A stretch of DNA of 64,000 nt from Paenibacillus sp. Soil787 (GTDB lineage Bacteria; Bacillota; Bacilli; Paenibacillales; NBRC-103111), in contig NZ_LMSP01000001.1 of assembly GCF_001429545.1 (NCBI RefSeq), positions 477,189 to 541,188 on the forward strand, read 5' to 3'. The position numbers were made by a program, and so were the translations under genes. The notes under the pieces are model-generated. The model had not been told where the DNA came from, made no database searches, and worked only from the letters and a program-made list of their open reading frames with translations. Each line of letters opens with the position of its first letter. The first letter of the stretch is position 1. Below are positions 27,841 through 36,207 of the stretch, piece after piece.

Positions 27841-27890
27841 TGAAAGCGTTTTCCATTGCACATTTATTCAATTTCTTGTGATTTCTTTTT
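27841..27890 (-). promoter_or_regulatory. Shared upstream block, copy D (minus-strand lyase)
   Basis: Read on the minus strand: AAAGAAATCACAAGAAATTG, then AATAAATGTGCAATGGAAAA, then CGCTTTCA. It matches copy B closely but is two bases shorter before the cre-like half (TGAAAGCGTTTTCC on the plus strand). It lies about 130 bases before the lyase start. Confidence 0.7.
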
Positions 27891-27931
27891 ATGTTTAGGT
27901 ATTCCGCTTTTTATGGCAAGTGGTCAGTTGA

Positions 27932-27990
27932 ATTGAAAGAAATTACAACAAATCTGATATTATTGCAATGGATAAAGCGCTGCCATTTTG
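27932..27990 (+). promoter_or_regulatory. Shared upstream block, copy C (GH-A gene)
   Basis: ATTGAAAGAAATTACAACAA, then ATCTGATATTATTGCAATGG, then ATAAAGCGCTGCCATTTTG. The core TTGCAATGGATA-AGCGCT is shared with copy B. The cre-like half is degenerate here (TGGCAGCGC on the other strand), so CcpA binding may be weaker. Confidence 0.65.
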
Positions 27991-28091
27991 TTATTTTTAA
28001 AGATACGGTGGGGGTCCGGGACGAGGCGAATGGCATCATAGGAAATCATGCGTGGATTTGGTTCAACTGAGAGAGGAGTGTTGGGGAGAAC

Positions 28092-30074
28092 ATGAAGGTT
28101 TTCATGGCAAATACGTTTAGGTGCCGCCCGGAAGTGAGGCTGCAAGTGGTAAGCGAAGATCATTTTATCGTGGAAACTTCTTCGGATGGCGGCGGCGTCC
28201 ATCTGGATATATCCCATTATCCGCAAGAGATATGGGTCGATTATGAATTCATGACTGCGGATGTGTACCACGAATCACATGACGTATTAGTCATTATCTT
28301 TACATTTCAGGAAGAGTGCGGCCGTTCGATTTCCGTTCATTTCGGCGTACTTCCGAATGTTCAAACACGAGTGTGCTTTCCTTTAAAAGCCTTAAACGGA
28401 GAAAAGCTGTTTTTGGACCGTTTTCCAGGAGTTCTGCAAACCGTTCTCAGGGGCGATTCTTCTGTGGATCGGAACCGGATAGACAGGTTCTCGATCTCTA
28501 CGATTCCATCGGTTTCCGCCAGACGGTTCGAAGTTTCAGGGTTACGGTTGACCCGATCAAAGCCGGATTTCCTTTTCGAGCCACAGCCTTATATCGATGA
28601 GCTCGGGCAGCTTTCTTGGAAGGATTGGCCGGGAAAAACAGAGTCCAGTGATGAATTGGAACGGGAGTTGAAGGCACAGTTTCATCTTGCACGAGAACGT
28701 TCCGATGCCTGCACATCGGATACAGGCTTATACGGCGGATGGAAGGAGATTCGCTTTCCCTCTACCGGTTATTTCCGGACTGAATTCGACGGGATGCGTT
28801 GGTGGTTTGTAGATCCGGACGGGTATGCGCTGTTCAGTACGGGAATGGACTGTGTAGGGCCCTATAGTGAAATGCGGGTTTCCGGCATGGAGCATTTGAT
28901 GCCTCCGCTTCCGGATAAAGACGGGCCGTTTCGCGATGCATGGACGCCGCATGGTTATTGTTTGGCCGTGTCCAATATGATTCGTGTTTTTGGTGAGAAT
29001 TGGCGGGAAGTTTGGACGGAGCTGACGGAGCATCGTTTGAAGGATTGGGGAATCAATACGATAGGGAATTGGTCCCAACCGGATTTTATCAGCCGATCCG
29101 AGCTTCCGTATGTATATCCGATGGAAGGGTTTCCGTCCACGAAAGAAACAATCTTTCGGGATTTTCCTGACGTTTACGACCCGGAATATGAGTGGAATTC
29201 TGCAGATTTTGCGAAACAGCTTATTTCCATGAAAGAAGATAAACGGTTAGTGGGATATTTTATGCGGAATGAACCCCACTGGGCATTCGTTGACGGCTTG
29301 AATTTGACGGAGGCCATGCTGCGGAATCCTATTCCATTTGCAAGTAAACAAAGGTTTATCGAATGGTTGAAGGAAAAGTATGAGACAGTTGCGGGGTGGA
29401 ATACTGCCTGGGAGGCTTCCTACCAAGATTTCCGGGATTTGTTAGATAACGGGAAAGTGGAGTTTAACGATAATTGGGTGCGCCAGCAAGATTTTGCTTT
29501 ATTTAACCGTATGATGATCCGGCGATATGTGGAAATTCCTGCACGTTTTTGCAAAGAAGCGGATCCCCATCATTTGAACATGGGCATGCGTTATGCTTGG
29601 GTGGCAAACGATGACATATTGGAAGGCTGCGAAGCTTTCGATGTGTTTAGCATCAATTGCTATCAGTTTCAACCGGACAGGGAACTTATCGAGCGTATCA
29701 GCAAGAGGTTAGAGAGACCGGTAATGATCGGCGAATTTCATTTCGGAGCTGCGGATGCCGGAATGCTTGCTTATGGCATTCGGGCTGTTACCACCCAGGA
29801 AGATAGGGGGCTCGCATACCTGTATTATGTGGAACAAGCTGCCGTGATTCCGGAATTGATTGGGGTTCATTATTTTCAGCTTAATGATCAGCCTGTACTA
29901 GGGCGGTTTGACGGAGAGAATTATCAAATCGGAGCGGTCGACGTCTGCCAGCGGCCATATCAAGCTTTTGTGGACCAGATGAAGCTGGCCCATCGAAACA
30001 TGTATGAGGTCCGAATAGGCCGCAAACAGCCTTTGGACCAAGTTCCGATGGAAATTCCGAAGACTGGATTTTAG
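28092..30074 (+). CDS. Clan GH-A glycoside hydrolase, agarase/GH42-like
   Basis: A 660-aa protein without a signal peptide, so probably cytoplasmic. A beta-rich N-terminal region of about 200 residues is followed by a TIM barrel that opens with GMRWWFVDPDGYALFSTGMD, a segment seen in beta-agarase-like and GH42-related proteins. Likely catalytic acids are Glu 394 in MRNEPHWAF (acid/base, strand 4) and Glu 548 in MIGEFHFG (nucleophile, strand 7). The ATG at 28092 has GGGGAG close by and GAGAGGAG about 12 bases before it. It probably trims imported oligosaccharides; the sugar is not deducible. It is controlled by the shared block at 27932. Confidence 0.75.
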   Translation: MKVFMANTFRCRPEVRLQVVSEDHFIVETSSDGGGVHLDISHYPQEIWVDYEFMTADVYHESHDVLVIIFTFQEECGRSISVHFGVLPNVQTRVCFPLKALNGEKLFLDRFPGVLQTVLRGDSSVDRNRIDRFSISTIPSVSARRFEVSGLRLTRSKPDFLFEPQPYIDELGQLSWKDWPGKTESSDELERELKAQFHLARERSDACTSDTGLYGGWKEIRFPSTGYFRTEFDGMRWWFVDPDGYALFSTGMDCVGPYSEMRVSGMEHLMPPLPDKDGPFRDAWTPHGYCLAVSNMIRVFGENWREVWTELTEHRLKDWGINTIGNWSQPDFISRSELPYVYPMEGFPSTKETIFRDFPDVYDPEYEWNSADFAKQLISMKEDKRLVGYFMRNEPHWAFVDGLNLTEAMLRNPIPFASKQRFIEWLKEKYETVAGWNTAWEASYQDFRDLLDNGKVEFNDNWVRQQDFALFNRMMIRRYVEIPARFCKEADPHHLNMGMRYAWVANDDILEGCEAFDVFSINCYQFQPDRELIERISKRLERPVMIGEFHFGAADAGMLAYGIRAVTTQEDRGLAYLYYVEQAAVIPELIGVHYFQLNDQPVLGRFDGENYQIGAVDVCQRPYQAFVDQMKLAHRNMYEVRIGRKQPLDQVPMEIPKTGF

Positions 30075-30092
30075 TGGAAGTACAGTTTTTTC

Positions 30093-30257
30093 ATGTTCCT
30101 TCGTCATTTGGAACACGATCGCAGAGTGTATTATCGAGAAGAAGGTCACGGATTCCGTCAGCAAAATCTTACTTCAGGTTGAAAAAAAACGATGAGCTTT
30201 TATTCGGACATGGAAGAGGATTGGAAGAACGACAAACGATATATTGTGCAGACGAAA
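30093..30257 (+). pseudogene. Possible remnant of an alpha/beta hydrolase C terminus
   Basis: The frame from 30093 reads VYYREEGHGFRQQN, then an in-frame TGA, then FYSDMEEDWKN. EGHGF followed by FY and a short helix resembles the catalytic-His end of S9-type alpha/beta hydrolases. There is no upstream hydrolase body, so this would be a fragment. Weak evidence; it may be chance. Confidence 0.25.
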
Positions 30258-30292
30258 CAGCTTGAGCCCGGCTAATTACCGGGCTCAAGCTG
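30258..30292. terminator. Bidirectional terminator between convergent genes
   Basis: A perfect 14-bp stem, CAGCTTGAGCCCGG with CCGGGCTCAAGCTG, and a 7-base loop between the GH-A and GH51 genes. T-rich sequence follows on the plus strand and TTTCGTC on the minus strand. Confidence 0.75.
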
Positions 30293-30301
30293 TTTAGACT
30301 T

Positions 30302-32692
30302 TCACTTATTTAATCTAAATACAGTAATAGAATGCTTCGGAAATTCGTAAGAAAAACTGCAGCCTTCCACCCTAAATTGCTTCTGTTTTGGCAACACCCG
30401 CTCAGGCGACGTAAAACTATTTTCGTCATCAAGCGCATGCCCGGACATTTCGGACACATCAACTGTCAAAGTTGTTGTTTGCAAATCCTCCAAAACAACC
30501 TGCGTATGAACACTATTCTCCTGCACATTTACAACCTTAACGATGACATCCCCTGTCGAACGTTCGAAACTTGCTGAATAATAAAGGGGTTCGATTACCG
30601 GAAGCTTGTCTTCCGTGTCATTGAATAACACGTTGTCGATAGAGGCACGGATCTGTCTTCCCGACACTTCTAAAGTAAATTCGTGTTCAATGTCCGGTTC
30701 CAAATTAAATATACTTTGGGTTAGGACTGATGTCCTGCCATTCACTCTAGAAGCCAGAAGCGAATCCTGATTCTGCCACCCGCCAATTTCCCAGATTAGC
30801 TGATTGTTATCGTCGCTTTTTCCAAAATATAGGTTGAAACCTTTCGGTCCGCTGATTTTTCTTGCTTTCAGACTCAGCGAATAGTTCTCCCAATCTGTTT
30901 CTCCCAGCTCCAGCGTTTGCTTTGCCGTTCCATTGACTCGGTCTTCCTTCATATCCGAAAGCGAAAGCTCGGCAGATAAGTTGTTCAAATCTTTCGTTTC
31001 TCCGGTATCATTGTTTACCAGTTTAATATCCCAAAACTCTATAGAACAAAGGTCTGTCCCAAGTGAAAAAGCTCCGTTTATCGGCTTAACCGTTTTTTTA
31101 TGTTTTTTCTCCAATCCTGTTGTTTCAATTTGTAATAGTTGATCTCCTTGATGGTGCATAAACAGCTTTTGCACATAATAGTTTGCCGTTCCGAATACTT
31201 CGTGATTGTTGAACCAAATCAAGTCCGGTTTCCAGTTAACATAATCGACATTGCAAAGCATCGGCGCATAACAGGCCAGCCCTACTGCATGAGCATTTTT
31301 CTCCAGACCCGTCATAAAAGCAGCTTCTACTAGTGCGTTATAATACGTGTTTCCCCATGAAGCATATTCTCCCAAAAAGACTTTGGGCTCATCAGCTTTG
31401 AAGGCATCGTATCGGTTATAATGTGCCAGAAACCATTCCGGCGACTGATAATAATGCTCGTCCACAAGATCCGATTTATTTTCTTTTGCGGAATTCCAGC
31501 CGCGCTCATATTCGCCTCCGGCCGCAAATGGACCACTGGAGTTGATGACTTTGATGTCCGGATATTTCTCTTTGATTGCTCTGTGGAAATAAGGATAACG
31601 TTCAAAAAACGGTTCTCCCACTTCTTCGTTTCCGATACCGATATATTCCAGGCCAAACGGTTCCGGGTGACCCAGTTCAGCTCGTATTGCCCCCCACTCT
31701 GTTGAAGGGTCGCCACCCGCAAATTCGATCAAATCCAGCGCGTCTTGGATCCAGGGACCCAAATCCTCAAGAGGAACGATACGTTTATGATGCGGGTCAT
31801 ATCCACCCGGCAGGATTGGAATTGGTTTTGCGCCAATATCCTCACAGAATAGAAAGTATTCATAATAACCCAAACCTAATGTCTGATTGTAGTTCCAATT
31901 GTTGCGTCTTGCCGGTCTTTGCGCAATATCGCCCAAAGTGTTCTTCCATCGGTACATAGAATTTCTATCATCAGGATTCAAAGAACCGTCATGGATCAGA
32001 CAGCCGCCAGGGAAACGCATAAACTTCGGCTTCAAGTCCGCGAGCAGCGTTGCAATGTCTTCCCGCATGCCGTTTGGCCGGTTGCGAAATGTCTTTTCCG
32101 GAAAAAGCGATACCATATCGAGATAAAGTTTTCCTTTTCCTTTGGCAGCTATCACAAGACGACTGCTGTTATCTGTGGCATTTGCTATAAATGTCGCGCC
32201 GTATTTGGTCCATTCGGATGAATGTACCGTGATCGATGCTTCGGCATGAACAGTACCATCCACACTCTCAACAGTTACTTTAACTGGCTCGTCAAAACTG
32301 GCTTCCCGCCTGGCATAAACTGAGAACTGATATTTTTCTCCTTGTTTTACAGGAATACCGCTATTAAATCCCAAATTCATAATCCCGACGCCATTACCCT
32401 CTGATAAGATATCAATGGCCACATAATGAGGGTTACGCGTGTTTAAAGGATAGCTGTCTTCTACCGTGATTTCTGCCTTTCCGTTGCCTCGTTCGACTTT
32501 CTCCCAGGCCGTTAAGGCATGATACTCTGCACGATCGATCGGGTCAAATTCGAAAGAACGGTTTTGAACAAGCTCCGCATAAAGCCCTCCGTCCGCCGCA
32601 TGATTCAAATCCTCGAAAAAAATGCCAAACAGGTCGCCTAATTCAGCCCCCCGCTCTTGTGTATATATTTTCAACGTTGCTTGAGCTTTCAT
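30302..32692 (-). CDS. GH51 alpha-L-arabinofuranosidase
   Basis: A 796-aa retaining glycosidase that removes terminal alpha-L-arabinofuranose from arabinoxylan, arabinan or related oligosaccharides. An N-terminal carbohydrate-binding beta-sandwich is followed by a TIM barrel with KFMRFPGGCL, acid/base Glu 356 in YIGIGNEEVG, DEHYY, and nucleophile Glu 442 in VFLGEYASWG. A concanavalin-like C-terminal insert and the GH51 beta-domain follow. I start it at 32692 because AAAGGAG lies 11 bases before this ATG; an earlier in-frame ATG adds 19 lysine-rich residues and has no ribosome site. No signal peptide, so cytoplasmic. Divergent from an AraC regulator that probably controls it. Confidence 0.92.
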   Translation of the reverse strand: MKAQATLKIYTQERGAELGDLFGIFFEDLNHAADGGLYAELVQNRSFEFDPIDRAEYHALTAWEKVERGNGKAEITVEDSYPLNTRNPHYVAIDILSEGNGVGIMNLGFNSGIPVKQGEKYQFSVYARREASFDEPVKVTVESVDGTVHAEASITVHSSEWTKYGATFIANATDNSSRLVIAAKGKGKLYLDMVSLFPEKTFRNRPNGMREDIATLLADLKPKFMRFPGGCLIHDGSLNPDDRNSMYRWKNTLGDIAQRPARRNNWNYNQTLGLGYYEYFLFCEDIGAKPIPILPGGYDPHHKRIVPLEDLGPWIQDALDLIEFAGGDPSTEWGAIRAELGHPEPFGLEYIGIGNEEVGEPFFERYPYFHRAIKEKYPDIKVINSSGPFAAGGEYERGWNSAKENKSDLVDEHYYQSPEWFLAHYNRYDAFKADEPKVFLGEYASWGNTYYNALVEAAFMTGLEKNAHAVGLACYAPMLCNVDYVNWKPDLIWFNNHEVFGTANYYVQKLFMHHQGDQLLQIETTGLEKKHKKTVKPINGAFSLGTDLCSIEFWDIKLVNNDTGETKDLNNLSAELSLSDMKEDRVNGTAKQTLELGETDWENYSLSLKARKISGPKGFNLYFGKSDDNNQLIWEIGGWQNQDSLLASRVNGRTSVLTQSIFNLEPDIEHEFTLEVSGRQIRASIDNVLFNDTEDKLPVIEPLYYSASFERSTGDVIVKVVNVQENSVHTQVVLEDLQTTTLTVDVSEMSGHALDDENSFTSPERVLPKQKQFRVEGCSFSYEFPKHSITVFRLNK

Positions 32693-32741
32693 CGCTTTTT
32701 CGTCTCCTTTACTGCTTTTTATTAGTTTTAATTTTATGTGC

Positions 32742-32770
32742 TTGTTCATTTGGAAACAATAAATTATAAT
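32742..32770 (+). promoter_or_regulatory. Promoter of the AraC gene divergent from GH51
   Basis: TTGTTC at 32742-32747 and TATAAT at 32765-32770, spacer 17 bases. It lies about 40 bases before the AraC start within the 119-bp divergent gap. Confidence 0.55.
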
Positions 32771-32811
32771 GGCTAAAAACTTACCTATCGTGCTTTTTAT
32801 GGAGATGCAAT

Positions 32812-33591
32812 ATGATTCATATGATTAGTTGCGGATATGATTTTATTCATAGAGACGGGATCACGATTGATCGTCCGGCAGGGGCTGGAAATTATGCCTT
32901 TGTTTTTTTTAGAAGCAATTCGGAGGTTGTTCTGGACGGAAGGCTGCTCACAGCAGAAAAAAATTCCTACATCATATTCCGCCCCGAAACCACCCATCTC
33001 TACCGGGAATTGGAGAATCCGTTCGTCAACGACTGGTTCCATTGTGAAGGTAATGAATTCTTGGATTTCCTTTTGCAGTTGAATTTTCCATTTGACACGC
33101 TCATCAAGGCCATAGATCCGCTTGTGATTACCAGATGCATCCGAGAATTGCAGAATATCTACAGGCAGGGCGGTTCGCTGCGCGATAAGATTATTGACTC
33201 CGAGATAAGAACGCTTTTTATGAAGCTGCGCAATCTTTTTGAAAGAGCCGCTCTGCCCGATAAAATGAGCCGATATTTCCACGAATTTTCCGACCTGCGG
33301 GGCGAGTTGTACAGTTCGCCCCAAATCCATTTATCGGTAGAAAAGATTGCTTCGCGCGTCAATTTGAGCAAGTCGTATTTCCAGCATATCTATAAGGAAC
33401 TATTCGGGTGTTCGGTTGTTTCTGAGATCATCAACAGCAGGCTGGAATATGCCAAGTATCTTCTGGGGAACAGCTCGCTATCCATAGCTGCCATTTCGAA
33501 GATGTGCGGATATGAAAACGATACCCACTTTATGCGCCAGTTTAAACGCTTCGTTGGCGTAACGCCAAGCGGGTACAGGTCGCAACGTTAA
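32812..33591 (+). CDS. AraC-family regulator with N-terminal cupin, next to GH51
   Basis: A 259-aa cytoplasmic regulator. Residues 1-110 fit the AraC_binding cupin (AGAGNYAFVFFRS, then SYIIFRPETTHLY). The C-terminal double HTH reads LSVEKIASRVNLSKSYFQHI, then IAAISKMCGYENDTHFMRQF and the closing GVTPSGYR. GGAG lies before the ATG at 32812. Divergent orientation from the GH51 gene suggests local control by arabinose or an arabino-oligosaccharide; that is inferred from position. Confidence 0.88.
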   Translation: MIHMISCGYDFIHRDGITIDRPAGAGNYAFVFFRSNSEVVLDGRLLTAEKNSYIIFRPETTHLYRELENPFVNDWFHCEGNEFLDFLLQLNFPFDTLIKAIDPLVITRCIRELQNIYRQGGSLRDKIIDSEIRTLFMKLRNLFERAALPDKMSRYFHEFSDLRGELYSSPQIHLSVEKIASRVNLSKSYFQHIYKELFGCSVVSEIINSRLEYAKYLLGNSSLSIAAISKMCGYENDTHFMRQFKRFVGVTPSGYRSQR

Positions 33592-33654
33592 CAAAGAAAA
33601 ACCTGATGTATTCGAAAACGATCAGTCTGCCTTTTTCCCACAAAACTATTCCCT

Positions 33655-33682
33655 TTAACATTAATTCGGGTGATGCTACAAT
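33655..33682 (+). promoter_or_regulatory. Extended -10 promoter of sensor copy 2
   Basis: TTAACA at 33655-33660, 16-base spacer, TACAAT at 33677-33682 preceded by TGC (extended -10). It lies 18 bases before the start codon, so the leader is very short. Confidence 0.6.
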
Positions 33683-33700
33683 AAAACGGGGGGGAAAGCT

Positions 33701-36049
33701 ATGATCCATAACATCACGTCGTTCATGCGCAACAAAAACTTTCTGATCCGGATTGTATCGTCGTATGTGCTTGTCGGACTGCTGATCATCGGTGTCTTGA
33801 CGTTTGTTATCACTTCTAAAGTTTCAAGGAATTTGACGAATGAAATCAATCGATCTGCAGATCGCTCCGTTGAGCAGTCATATAACGCGGCGAACATTTT
33901 GCTGAACTCAATGTATGATAATTTTGCTAGCGCTTTCCAGAGCGCGGATGTCCAGTACGGTTTTTATAACGTGGATTTCAATACGACTGAATTGGGAAGA
34001 ATAGGCGGTAAGCTGTATGAACTCAGCAATACCAATCCATTGATACACTCGATTTATTTGTTAAATTATCAAAAGAAACTTGTATTCTCCTCGTTATCCA
34101 CCGTGCGGACCTTTAACGATTTCTACGACCAAGAGATGAACCAGCTGCTGGGTAACTTACAGCCTTCTAAGTCTGGTATATTTTTTTCGCGTCATATTCG
34201 GTATGACATCGATACGAGACAGTATGACAACGATCTGATCTCCATTGTTTATTTTAACTCCATCGGAAAGAATGCGAACGGCGCCATGGTCGTGAATCTG
34301 AATCAGCAAACCTTGCAAAGAATGATCATGAGCGGGGCTGGCAGCAGTTCGTTTCACTCGATGATTCTGAACAAGCAAGGTACAGTGATTTCTCATACGG
34401 ACAGCTCAAAGATTAACACGAATATGTCGGATCAAAGCTATGTACAGAAAATCAGCGCTTCCAGCGAGCCCAGAGGTACTATGGAGATCACACAGGCCGG
34501 CCGAAGCTACCGCATCTCATATATCAAATCCGACAGCTTGGGCTGGACCTTCATAGGTGTTATCGACTATGAGAGTCTACTCCGTAATGTGCAGGAAATG
34601 AAGCAATATATTTTATCGGTAACGACGATCCTGCTATTGACCGTACTAGGGCTTGGCGGCTTCTTTACCCGCCTCATTTACGGCCCGATTCATCGTCTGA
34701 TCCGAAGCGTTCGCGACTCTTCCCTCGATTCAAGGCAGCAGAAGCCCGTTTCTGAGCTGGACTTGCTGAGCGGGACATTTGCTTATTTGGAGAATAAAAT
34801 TCAGGATTTGCAAACCAGCGTCACGGACTATCAATCTGCGAAACGCAATGAAGTGCTGCGGCTGCTGATTACCGGCAGCTGGACGGACGATGCCGAGATG
34901 GCGCGTAAACTCAAACAAGTAGGCATAGCATTCGAATATCCTCAATTTCTTGTATGTTTGCTGCGAATCGATTCCTTTCGCAGCTTGCAGGATGCCTATA
35001 AGCAAACGGATATTTCTTTGTTTAAATATGCGGTTTCCAATATCGCAGTTGAGATTGGATCTGATACGTTCCGGACGGTCTGCTTCGATTGCGGAGAGGA
35101 TGAAATTGCGCTCGTTGCCAATATCCCGGAGGATATGACGAATGCGGATCAACGGCTTGCAGCTGCGCTTCAGGACATTCAGATGAATGTTCGCAAATAT
35201 TTGAAGCTGTCCGTTTCCGCAGCAGCGGGTACGCTTGTTCATGGTTTGACACAGATCAAGCTTTCCTGGAGCGCCGCATACGACGCCTCGCGATACAGAA
35301 TCGTGCTCGGACCGGGTTGTTTGGTAGGCCAAGATTTCTCGGAAACGCGAGAAGCGCTGCAGGAAAGTCAGGTCATGCTGCTGGAGAAGCAAGTAACTGA
35401 CAGCATGAAACAGGGGGATTTGGGGAAGACGAGTGCGGCTGTTGGGGAGTTTATCGCTAAGGTACGGACGGCTTCATTCGACGAGATGATGCTGGTGTTT
35501 GCCCAGTTGCTGATCGCGATCGTACGGGTTTCCAAATCTATGGGAGCGTCCGATCATGAAGAGACCCGCATGGATATTGGCTCCCTTAGCAAGCAGTTAT
35601 ATTTGATGGAAACGATGGAAGAGATCGAGCAGTGGTACTTAAGTATATGCCAGAACTCGATCGGCCAGAGAGATCAGCAATCGCTGCAAAAGAACAAATG
35701 GATTGTCGACAAAGTGCTCCAGCATATTCATGAAAATTACAGCTCCTCGGGCTTGACCGTGGATACGCTAGTGGAGGTCGGAGGATTATCAACCAATTAC
35801 ATGCGCAAAGTGTTCAAAGATATCGTGGGGCAAACGATGACCGTCTATTTGACGGAGTACCGATTCGCGAAAGCGAAGGACCTGCTGCTTCAGACGGATC
35901 TGCCGGCGAACAGGATCGGTGAGATGGTGGGATTCGAGAACACGAATTATTTCTATGTGTCGTTCAAGAAGCACTGCGGTAAAACACCCGACCATTTCCG
36001 TAAGCAGGCGAAATTTAACATATTAGAGGACAGCGAAAGTAACGTTTAA
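33701..36049 (+). CDS. Membrane-bound AraC-family sensor-regulator, copy 2
   Basis: A 782-aa one-component regulator with the same plan as the one at 5731: membrane helix near 15-38, extracellular sensor of about 265 residues, second helix near 305-328, HAMP-like linker (YGPIHRLIRSVRD), degenerate GGDEF-like region, and a C-terminal AraC HTH (LVEVGGLSTNYMRKVF, then NRIGEMVGFENTNYFYVSF). GGGGGGAAAG precedes the ATG. The sensor halves of the two proteins differ strongly, so they probably read different ligands. By position it controls the heparinase-like gene and importer 2 that follow. Confidence 0.88.
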   Translation: MIHNITSFMRNKNFLIRIVSSYVLVGLLIIGVLTFVITSKVSRNLTNEINRSADRSVEQSYNAANILLNSMYDNFASAFQSADVQYGFYNVDFNTTELGRIGGKLYELSNTNPLIHSIYLLNYQKKLVFSSLSTVRTFNDFYDQEMNQLLGNLQPSKSGIFFSRHIRYDIDTRQYDNDLISIVYFNSIGKNANGAMVVNLNQQTLQRMIMSGAGSSSFHSMILNKQGTVISHTDSSKINTNMSDQSYVQKISASSEPRGTMEITQAGRSYRISYIKSDSLGWTFIGVIDYESLLRNVQEMKQYILSVTTILLLTVLGLGGFFTRLIYGPIHRLIRSVRDSSLDSRQQKPVSELDLLSGTFAYLENKIQDLQTSVTDYQSAKRNEVLRLLITGSWTDDAEMARKLKQVGIAFEYPQFLVCLLRIDSFRSLQDAYKQTDISLFKYAVSNIAVEIGSDTFRTVCFDCGEDEIALVANIPEDMTNADQRLAAALQDIQMNVRKYLKLSVSAAAGTLVHGLTQIKLSWSAAYDASRYRIVLGPGCLVGQDFSETREALQESQVMLLEKQVTDSMKQGDLGKTSAAVGEFIAKVRTASFDEMMLVFAQLLIAIVRVSKSMGASDHEETRMDIGSLSKQLYLMETMEEIEQWYLSICQNSIGQRDQQSLQKNKWIVDKVLQHIHENYSSSGLTVDTLVEVGGLSTNYMRKVFKDIVGQTMTVYLTEYRFAKAKDLLLQTDLPANRIGEMVGFENTNYFYVSFKKHCGKTPDHFRKQAKFNILEDSESNV

Positions 36050-36119
36050 TGAAAGTGGTCGGATTTCAAAGCTTTAAATCGTTGCCGATCGTTTATTATG
36101 ATCGAAACTTGAACTATGA

Positions 36120-36180
36120 CTGGGCCTTGAGCTCGACTAAGATAAGAGTCGAGCCCAAGGCCCAGTTGTATTTATTTCTA
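36120..36180 (+). terminator. Strong hairpin between sensor copy 2 and the heparinase-like gene
   Basis: A perfect 19-bp stem, CTGGGCCTTGAGCTCGACT with its complement at 36147-36165, and an 8-base loop, followed by TTGTATTTATTTC. Only about 40 bases remain before the next start codon and I see no promoter there. Confidence 0.8.
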
Positions 36181-36207
36181 AGATAACGATTCGGAAGGCG
36201 TGATTGA

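Larger units (their letters stand above)
27715..28091. promoter_or_regulatory. Divergent regulatory region between two glycan genes
   Basis: This 377-bp gap contains two copies of the shared upstream block in opposite orientations, one for each flanking gene (27841-27890 minus, 27932-27990 plus). The block starts are only about 40 bp apart, so one bound regulator array could serve both genes. No open frame with a ribosome site is seen. Confidence 0.6.
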
